Assembly: GCF_004011695.2 (NCBI RefSeq)
Contig: NC_082413.1
Coordinates: 1,099,001-1,163,000 of the forward strand
Length of the DNA stretch: 64,000 nucleotides
Direction of reading: 5' to 3'
Origin: Ascochyta rabiei
Lineage: Eukaryota; Ascomycota; Dothideomycetes; Pleosporales; Didymellaceae
Within the stretch, counting starts at the first letter, position 1; every line of letters starts with the position of its first letter. The position numbers and the translations under genes are program-made. Shown piece after piece: positions 56,769 through 64,000 of this stretch. The notes beneath the pieces were generated by a model. The model saw nothing but the letters and a program-made list of their open reading frames with translations. It made no database searches and was not told the DNA's origin.

Positions 56769-57683
56769 AGTACATTTAACAAGTAGTAAACCTTATTTAT
56801 CTAGCAGTCTCTAGTACAGTAGCCTAGTTTATTATAGTTATTGCAGTCCTTACTACCTTCTAATTACTTACCCCCTCTAGGCTTCTTATTCTATTACTTT
56901 AGTAGTCCCTTATTAAGGTTTAAGTGGTCTATAGCCTTAGGTCTGTAGTATCTACTCTAAGTATTACTATAGATGTAATAACTAGTATTTAGCTAGTTAC
57001 AGCCTTATTATTATCCTCTATGTAGGTTATTGCGCTACTAGTTCCTTAGTAGTCGTTAGTTAGCAGCAGTAATAGTAGTGCGTGCTCTAGGGTTGTCTTA
57101 AAGTTCGTACTAAAGTTTGTAGAGGCGTATATTAATGTTAATAGCAGTATTAATAAGCTTATTAGAGGTTTCTGTGCTTGCGCTAGTGCGTATAAATTCT
57201 TCTTTAACCTTAGGCTTTAATCTTTATTAAATTATAGTAATTAGAGTAGTGTTATCCTAGTTAGTGTTAGCAGTAAGCTACTAAAACTCCGCAGCGTAGT
57301 TAGCAGCTAACTTATCCTACTTAATCTTCTAAATATTAGGTTAGGTAATGTGTAGTTTGTTAGAGACTCTAAAGATTAGTTTTTTCCTTTTCTTTAAATA
57401 GGTTAAAGTCTCTTATCTATACATCTACGTTGTCTAGAGCCTTACTAGCTTAGTACTGCTGTTTAAAGAGTTTAATCTAGGTAAATACTTTACTACGCAT
57501 GTAGCTAGCTGCAAGGACTACTTATTTAACTTTAAAAACCTTCTTACCTTAGAAAGTAAAGAAGAGGTTCTATTATATAAGCTAGTTATTAAGCTTACTA
57601 TAGTCTCTATAATAAAGAATAGGCTTCTTAACGTTCATAGTGCTAGTAGTAACAGTTACATCTATGTTAACCTTACTAGACAT
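56769..57683 (-). pseudogene. gag of Gypsy H2
   Basis: The start ATG is preserved at 57683 (MSSKVNIDVTVTTSTMNVKK), followed by PILYYRDYSKLNNQLI, LFFTFQGKKVFKVKQVVLAA and SYMRSKVFTQIKLFKQQY, which matches the capsid region of fungal Gypsy gag (FxGdxxkLdnWLxQ...YMrGkAxxWikpf). A CCHC knuckle sits near the C-terminus (about 56786-56850), read CNNYNKLGYCTRDC, with one Cys and the His changed to Tyr. The 3' part is separated by the pogo insertion. Confidence 0.78.
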
Positions 57684-57952
57684 AGAGTTACTAGAGGTAG
57701 CACAGGATCTAAAAGTACTTATCTTAGGGGTGTTTAAAATGTTAAAGTTGTACTTTAGTTAAAGACCGTAAGTACTAATTCTATTAGTTCTTAGGTAAAA
57801 GCACTAGTAGATTAGTTAGAGTTATTAACTAAGGTAAGCTTGTAAAGATAGGGTGTAATAAATAGTACAGAGTAGACTATCTAGTTTTAGAGTAGGTTAA
57901 GATTCTAAAGATAAACTTAAATAATAAGGTTAAACACAAACTATAAGGGTTA
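57684..57952 (-). other. 5' untranslated leader of Gypsy H2
   Basis: AT-rich sequence between the 5' LTR and the gag ATG. No conserved motif or clear primer-binding site recognised. Confidence 0.5.
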
Positions 57953-58194
57953 TGTTTCTACTAACTATAGACTAAGAAGAAATAGTACTTATTAATAAGT
58001 AACTAGAGTTAGTCTAATAAAATATATAAGGGTACTTATAGATAAGTATATTATACTATACTTATTAATATATAGTTACGTAATATCTCTATCGATTCTA
58101 TTCTTCTCTATAGTTCGTTCCTTTAGGGCAGAGTTAGGGGTCTTAGTTAGCTAGTACTTATTTTTATGCTATACTCTAGTATAGAATTGTAACA
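57953..58194 (-). repeat. 5' LTR of Gypsy H2
   Basis: About 242 bp, TG at 57953 and CA at 58193-58194. Its right half matches the H1 LTR fragment at 2456-2581 (TTCCTTTAGGGCAGAG, CTTAGTTAGCTAGTACTTA). It is placed upstream of the H2 gag on minus, which supports its role as 5' LTR. Confidence 0.65.
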
Positions 58195-58204
58195 CATACT
58201 ATAA

Positions 58205-60145
58205 GGATAAACTAATAGGCCTTATAAAGCTAGAGCCTAGAGCTAAAAAAGGAATTTTAATAGGTTTTAACTAATATAATTACTATATCTTAGATTATTT
58301 ATCTAAGAGGATTATACAAACGAAAGATGCTATAATCCTAGAAGGTAAATTTAATAAAAATTACTAAGAACTAAGATACAATTATAATAGACTTTAATAA
58401 AGAACTTAGAAATAATAAAAGAAGTTATAAAGAGTTCTCCTATAAGAATAATAACTAAAGTACTATAGTAGATAGTCTACCTAGTAGCTCTAATAGTACA
58501 CAAAACTAAGCGAAAACTAATAGTAGTATTAACAACTACTATAGTAACTCTAAAGATAAATCAGCATTAATAACTAGTAATCCTAGTTTAGAGCTAGGTA
58601 GCTACTTTAAAGCAATAAATTTAGAGAATAAAAAGAAATAGCTAGAAGGTTGTAAACTAGAGTTTAATTAACTAAAATAGTAAAATACCTAGTTACTAGG
58701 AGAGCTACCTAAAAATAGAACAGTATTAAGGAAACGCTAGGTGTTTAAGATTAAAGACAACTCTAATAACAATATTATTAAATATAAAGTAAGATAGGTT
58801 ATATAAGGGTTTAGCTAAATTTATAGGCTAAACTACCTAGAAACCTTTATAAATACATTAAGAATAGAGATTATAAGACTTCTACTATATATAGCAGTAT
58901 TACTAGATCTAGAAATAATATAGCTAGATTTTAAAAACGCTTTTTTTTAAGTACCTATCGATATAGATATATATATACAATAACCTATAGGCTTTCTAGA
59001 AGATAAGACTAAGGTTTATAAATTAAATAAAGTAATTTATAGATTAAAATAAGCATCTAGAGCCTAGTATACATACCTAAAAGTTATACTAAGTAAACTA
59101 GATTTTAAGCCTATATTTAAAGAATAAGGTATCTTTATAAATAAGAAGACAGATATCTATCTAATAATCTATATTAATAATGTTCTTATAATAGAAAAAA
59201 ACGTTAAACTTATTAAAGAACTAAAAATAAATCTAGTAAGGCTACTAGAACTAAGTAATCTAGGAGAAGGAAAATATTATCTAGGGATAGAGATAATAAG
59301 AGATAGAGTAAGAAGATCTATTTAATTAAAACATACTAAGTATATTAAAGATATACTAAGTAAAAATAATAAGCTAGATTTAAATTCTGTTAGTACACTA
59401 GTAGACGCTAGTGTTAAATTATAAAAGAATAAAGAATAGGCACCTCTAGAAGATATAAAACTATACTAGCTATATATTATATATAGGTAGTTTAATATAC
59501 TTAACTACCTATACTAGACTAGACTTAGAATTTAGTGTATATAGCTGCGTAAGACATATATCTAACCCTACTAAAGAATACTTTAGAGTACTTAATAGGA
59601 ATTTTAAATACCTAAATTACATAAGAGAAAATAGATTATTTCTCTAATTATAATTAGTACTCTTATTACTTAGATATACAGATGCGGATTAGAGTAGTAA
59701 TTTAACTACTAAAAAAAGTATAACTAGATATATATTTATGTTTAATAACACCTCTATTAGCTAGTCTAGTAAACTACAAAAATTAACTGCTCTAAGTAGC
59801 TGTAAAGCAGAATACATAGCTCTAAGAGAAGCTATTAAAGAATGTACCTATTTAATAAGTATCTCTAAACAACTAGATATTAAAAAACTTCTAAATCTAA
59901 GAGAAAAGAAATTCTATCTATTTAGTAATAATTAAACTGCTATTACCCTAGTAATTAACCTAAAATATTACTCTAAAACTAAGTATAGTAATATACAATA
60001 ACGTTATTTCTTTATAAGAGAAAAGATTCTAGAGGGGATAATAGACCTAAACTATATACTAGCTAAAGAGTAAATAGTAGATATATTTACAAAAGCACTA
60101 AATACACCCATATTTACTACCTTATTTAATAAGCTAAATATTATA
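58205..60145 (+). pseudogene. Copia pol 3' half (integrase C-terminus, RT, RNase H), 5'-truncated
   Basis: Plus frame: RAKKGILIGFNQYNYYILDY (about 58235-58295; usual RA..GylVGY...iYriw), IYRLNYLETFINTLRIEIIR (about 58830), IIQLDFKNAFFQVPID (about 58915-58960; DVkTAFLnG), VYKLNKVIYRLKQASRAQY (about 59020), LIIYINNVLIIEKNVKLI (about 59163-59215; YVDDlli, both Asp to Asn), KYYLGIEIIRDRVRRS, then RNase H ending QIVDIFTKALNTPIFTTLF (about 60070-60125; ADIlTKaL). It starts abruptly next to the H2 LTR, so gag, protease and most of integrase are missing. No LTR of its own is identified. Confidence 0.82.
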
Positions 60146-60330
60146 AGATAGTTATAATGCTTAAAAGGATATAGAAAATATAAAATAATAAGAATTAGAA
60201 GTAATAGTTAAACTGTTTAATTTAGTAACTACAGAGAGAGAGCAGTATTTATCCTTCCTAAGATTAGATAATCTAGAACTAATAATCTCTGTGTTTTCGT
60301 TAAAATTTTAGATAGATAGCTTCTAGTATT
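60146..60330. other. Copia 3' flank, no recognised feature
   Basis: AT-rich sequence after the Copia RNase H with one GAGAGAGAG run near 60231. No LTR match to any other family in the window. Confidence 0.4.
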
Positions 60331-60455
60331 AGATAGGCCTAGATTTAGTTCTAGATAGGCCTAGATCTAAGTTTAGATAGGCCTAGATCTAGTTTTAGAT
60401 AGGCCTAGATCTAGTTTTAGATAGGCCTAGATCTAGTTTTTAGACAGGCCTAGAT
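60331..60455. repeat. 22-bp tandem repeat, about 5.7 units
   Basis: The unit AGATAGGCCTAGATCTAGTT plus TT starts at 60331, 60353, 60375, 60397, 60419 and 60442 (the last partial, after one extra T). Each unit carries the palindromes AGGCCT and AGATCT. The array ends exactly where the B3 LTR begins. Confidence 0.93.
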
Positions 60456-60750
60456 TATAACGCACTAGTTACCTAAAGCCTTATCTAATTCCTCTCTAAC
60501 TTATTACTAACTTAGTGCTGTTATATCTATGTCTACCCTACACTCTAGGCTAGCACTCTAATTCTTCTAAACTCTTATAAGGTATAAAAGGCACAAGGCT
60601 AATAGGTATAGAGAGCTAGTTTTAATAATTCTTTTATATAAGACCTATAGAAATAGAACACTTCTCTATATAAACTATTCTAGTGCTCTTATATACCTTA
60701 TAGCAGATACCTAACCCTTTTAGAGACTTCTATTATTCTACGTTATTATA
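60456..60750 (+). repeat. 5' LTR of Gypsy B3
   Basis: 295 bp, TATAACGCACTAGTTACC at the left (TG to TA) and TTATTCTACGTTATTATA at the right (CA to TA), in inverted orientation relative to 25761-26056 and 48479-48773. A TATAAAAGG promoter-like box is near 60583. Confidence 0.88.
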
Positions 60751-60979
60751 TTATACTTAAAAACTTATCCTAGCTAGTAATAGCCTCTAAATAATATTAC
60801 TAAAGTTATTTAGTTATTTTAAGTACCTCTAGATTTAGATTCCTTATAGTTATAAACTATAATTAGGTCCTAATTATTATTTACTATAATAGTTAGGATT
60901 CTAGAAAACTTCTAGCAACTAAAGCCTTTAGGTTTAGAATTTCCTACAAATTTCTACTCTAGGATTGCCTTTAGAAAAG

Positions 60980-62260
60980 CTACGTTAAATTATGCTAATA
61001 TAAACACTTAGAAATTATTAAGAACCTACCTAAATTAGATTACTACTAATATTAGGCACTACTAACCGTAGTTTAAAGGAACCTATTAGAAGATCTACTA
61101 GGATTTAGGCAACTATACCTCCTAAAGGATTAGTTAATAAACTACTTACTAAAAGTAAATTAGATAATAACTTAGATTAGGATAATCTGCGTATAGAGAT
61201 AGACTAACTATAGTCTAAAATAGCTAAGCTTTAAGCATAAACCTCTCTACGCAAAGATAATCCTATACCTACTACTAAGTCTCCCTAACTAATTTAGAGA
61301 TTTAGTTCTCTTAGCTCTATCTATACCTCTAGGCTTAGTAAATAAACTCTAACTATTAATAAATTAAGTAATAGTAAAGAAACTACATTTAAATAGTAGT
61401 AAGCCTTAATTTATAATTAATTTAATATTAATTTAGATTACTATTCTATAGAAAGAGCCTATATAGCTCTAGTATAGAAATTTACCTCTAGGCCTACTCA
61501 GAAATACCTTAAGCCCTAATACTTATCTTATAACTTAGATTGTTTTTAAAATACTAAGAAAATAATTATACTTCTCTACTTTTATTTTATTACTAGAAAT
61601 AAAAAAGCTAAGAGTTAAGCTAAATTAAACCGCCTATAAATAGGAAAGGTTAATATATTTCTAACTTTTAAAGCACAATTCCTAAGTTCTGCTATCTAGG
61701 GATAAGTACCTAAGTTAGAATAGTTCTACTATATATAGACAAAGATTACTCTAGCCCTCTAAAGTCTAAATCTAGGATTTAAGACATAGTAGAATAACTT
61801 ATTTAAACTTATAGTAGAGTACTTAACAGTATATAATATAGAAAGAAAACAAAACTCTATTTATACTCTACCTAATACTATTCTGCCTTAGACCTAACCC
61901 TAAATAGTTAATATTTAGCCTTATTCTTATAACCTACTTCTATTATAACCTAACTCTAGCATTTAGAAGCCTTTTACATCTACTCTACCTCTACCTAAGA
62001 CTACCCTCTAAGCTACACCTATAAGAGAGTTAACTCTAGGTAACTATTATAACTATAGTAAGGTAGGTTATTCTATAAAAGATTACACTAGTTCTTAAAT
62101 TTAAGAAATCTAAGTAGATACTAAAGATTACGTTAATACTAAAGAAGACTTTAAAGAGGACCTAATACCTAAGGGAAACAGTTCTACCTAGAAAAATAAT
62201 CTTACCTAGGCCTAAAGTAATATAACCTATCTAACCTCTCCTTATATTATTTTTTTAGTA
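60980..62260 (+). pseudogene. gag of Gypsy B3
   Basis: Reading TAG/TAA as Gln or Trp gives LLRTYLNQITTNIRHYQPQF (about 61017-61075), then Ser/Gln-rich sequence, FLKYQENNYTSLLLFYYQKQ (about 61540-61600) and VEQLIQTYSRVLNSIQYRKK (about 61790-61850). There is a long hydrophilic tail and no clear zinc knuckle. The same sequence occurs in B2 in reverse. Confidence 0.68.
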
Positions 62261-62289
62261 GAACCTATTTTCTTATTCCTTCTATTCTA

Positions 62290-64000
62290 TTAAACTAAGG
62301 GCTAGGTGTATAACTTAACTCCTTAGTTAATACTAGTGCCTAAGGATTTTTATTACTAGACTCTAAAATTACTTCTTTAGTCTCTTTAGCGCTTAGGACT
62401 TCTATCTAAAAGCTACCCTTTAAGATTACTATTAAAGGATTCTAAGGCTAAATTATAACCTTAGTAAACAAGTATATATAGTTATATCTAATAATTAATA
62501 AGTATAAGATCTATAACTACCTCTTTATAATTAGTACCTAAGGATCTTATGATTATATTATTAGTATTAAATAATTAAAACGTTTTAAGCTCTAGCTTAA
62601 TATAGAACAAACTTAGCTTATATAGCTAAAAAAGTATTCTTAGTTATATAACCCTACCCCCCTACTTTAGATACCTCTTAACTACTTTATACTCTAAGCC
62701 TACGTCTTATAGAATATATAACGTAGAGATTACTTATAGAATATAGAGGAATATTATTAGAGCTAAAGCCTAAACTATTCTATCTATTAGATTAGAGGAA
62801 ATTTACAATTACTAAAATCTTAAACCTTAGCATTAGCCTAGACCTAAAAGGCTACTAACTTACTTTTTAACCTAAGCTGTATATATTTTTATAATTTCTA
62901 TAAATACCTTTTACTTTTCTATAAAAAAGCTATAAAATAAATTCTTTACTACTAGTCTATATAAGATTAACTGCCTTATTAATAACTATCTTAACCTAAA
63001 TAATCTAGAAAATGCCTACCTTCTAAGAAAGTAATTATTAGAGAAATATACCCTATATACTAATATATTTAGTAAAATAGAGTCTCAACCTCTTCTAGAA
63101 CACTACCCTTATAACTATAAAGTTATCTTAGAAGAATAATTACTAAATTCTTACTTACCTCTGTATAAGCAGAATCTTAAAGAACTTAAGGCTACTAAGA
63201 AGTTTGTGTAAGATTAACTTAAATAAAGTTAGACTAAATATAGTAAAGCCCTTTTATATTACTAATACTTTATATTTATAAACTAAATAGAAGCCTATAT
63301 ATTTAGGTTAACTATTATAAGCTTAACACTCTTACTAGAAAAGACTTCTATCTAATACTGCGTATAGATAAGCTACTTACCTAACCCTTAAAAGATAAGA
63401 TCTTTACTAAGTTTAATATCTAGAAAACCTTTAATAGAACTTATATAGACTCTGTAGTAGAGAAGTATACTATATTCTATACCTATTATAGTAGTTATAA
63501 GTATAAGGTTCTATTATTTAGATTATGTAATAGACTAGCTATATACTAATAATATATAAATAACATTCTTATTAAATAGCTTAATAACTTCTATATTATA
63601 TATATAAATAATATTCTTATCTACTCTAAAGACCTAGCTATATATAAGCGCCACGTTAAGCTAGTATTAGAATATCTCTAATTAGCTAGACTATAAGTAG
63701 ATATTAAGAAAAGTAAGTTCTATATTACTTATACTAAGTACCCAGGATATATCCTAACTAATAAGGGAATTAAAGTAGACTCTAAGAGAGTACAAGCCCT
63801 AAGAAATTAGACCTCTTCTACTACTATTACTAGGGTAAAGTCGTTCTTAGGCTTTACTAGGTTCTATTAACAATTAGTAGCTAAATTCTTATTTATAGCT
63901 AAGCCCCTTCTTACCTTATAAAGCCTAGTAAACCTGTTTAAATAGACTACTTAATGCTAATCTAGTTTTAAAAGCTTAAAAGAGGCACTATTATCTATAC
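62290..64000 (+). pseudogene. Gypsy B3 protease and reverse transcriptase
   Basis: Protease: LNSLVNTSAQGFLLLDSK (about 62310-62365; usual LVDTGAxGFaFiD). RT: VNYYKLNTLTRKDFYLILRI (about 63305-63365), TFNRTYIDSVVEKYTIFYTY (about 63430-63490), KVLLFRLCNRLAIYQQYIN, then IIYINNILIYSKDLAIYKRH (about 63592-63652; YxDDILIYS with Asp to Asn twice), FYITYTKYPGYILTNKGIKV and VKSFLGFTRFYQQLVAKF (about 63837-63890; FLGFaNFYRRFI). It ends in RT connection or RNase H at the window edge. Confidence 0.82.

Larger units (their letters stand above)
60456..64000 (+). mobile_element. Gypsy B3, 5' portion; runs off the right edge
   Basis: 5' LTR at 60456-60750, then gag, protease and RT on plus. It is the same family as B2 (matching LTR, internal start and gag) and shows the empty site for pogo copy 1 near 61608 (CTCTTAGCTT). 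RNase H, integrase and the 3' LTR lie beyond the window. Confidence 0.87.

Noticed and set aside
57953..58194. 5' LTR of the Copia fragment at 58205
   Set aside because: The Copia starts inside integrase, so a 5' LTR directly beside it makes no sense. Orientation and similarity to 2456-2581 tie this LTR to the minus-strand Gypsy H gag instead.

Overview
This window looks like a block of AT-rich, repeat-only chromatin from a filamentous ascomycete that has RIP (repeat-induced point mutation). Almost every coding-like stretch is riddled with TAG and TAA where CAG, CAA or TGG is expected, TpA is everywhere, and CpA is scarce while CpG survives. I see no intact host gene, no rRNA or tRNA gene and no CRISPR array. 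The few long open frames are short survivors inside dead elements or by-products of simple repeats. The elements can still be read by treating in-frame TAG/TAA as mutated Gln or Trp, and several boundaries are fixed by paired LTRs or terminal inverted repeats plus target-site duplications (TSDs). Family names A to H are my own labels.

Layout. Bases 1-1225 are an unidentified degraded coding-like block. 1226-2454 is the 5' end of a second copy of chromovirus A (minus). 2456-26056 is a nest. A minus-strand chromodomain Gypsy (H1: 2456-5035 and 23723-25760) is split by an 11.5 kb minus-strand Gypsy (C: 5036-23722, TSD CTAT), which is itself split by a 7.2 kb plus-strand chromovirus (A1: 12868-20084, TSD GGTAG). 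H1 also carries a solo LTR of C (3930-4221, TSD CTAA) and a solo LTR of B (25761-26056). A roughly 500 bp TTA microsatellite lies at 26300-26803. A degraded Cys-rich, coiled-coil gene-like sequence (26850-27300 and 40817-41165) is split by plus-strand Gypsy D (27301-40816, TSD GTTAC/GTTAT), which is split by plus-strand Copia E (29731-35945, TSD GCTAT).

41166-48773 is minus-strand Gypsy B2, interrupted in gag by a pogo-like DNA transposon (45754-47617, TSD TA). 48774-58194 is the 5' part of minus-strand Gypsy H2, interrupted by minus-strand Copia F (49118-54360) and a second pogo-like copy (54896-56766). 58205-60145 is the pol 3' half of another Copia (plus). A 22-bp tandem repeat (60331-60455) runs into Gypsy B3 (plus, 60456 to the window end).

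The least mutated elements are Copia E and the first pogo copy, so they are probably the youngest. Four LTR elements (A1, C, D, E) have an unusually long region between pol and the 3' LTR. In C it holds about 3.5 kb of coding-like sequence I cannot name; in D it is best read antisense; in E it holds a GC-rich islet and an antisense Cys-rich fragment resembling lineage-specific fungal host proteins. These 3' cargo regions are the most novel material in the window. All protein-level statements come from reading by eye, with no database search.
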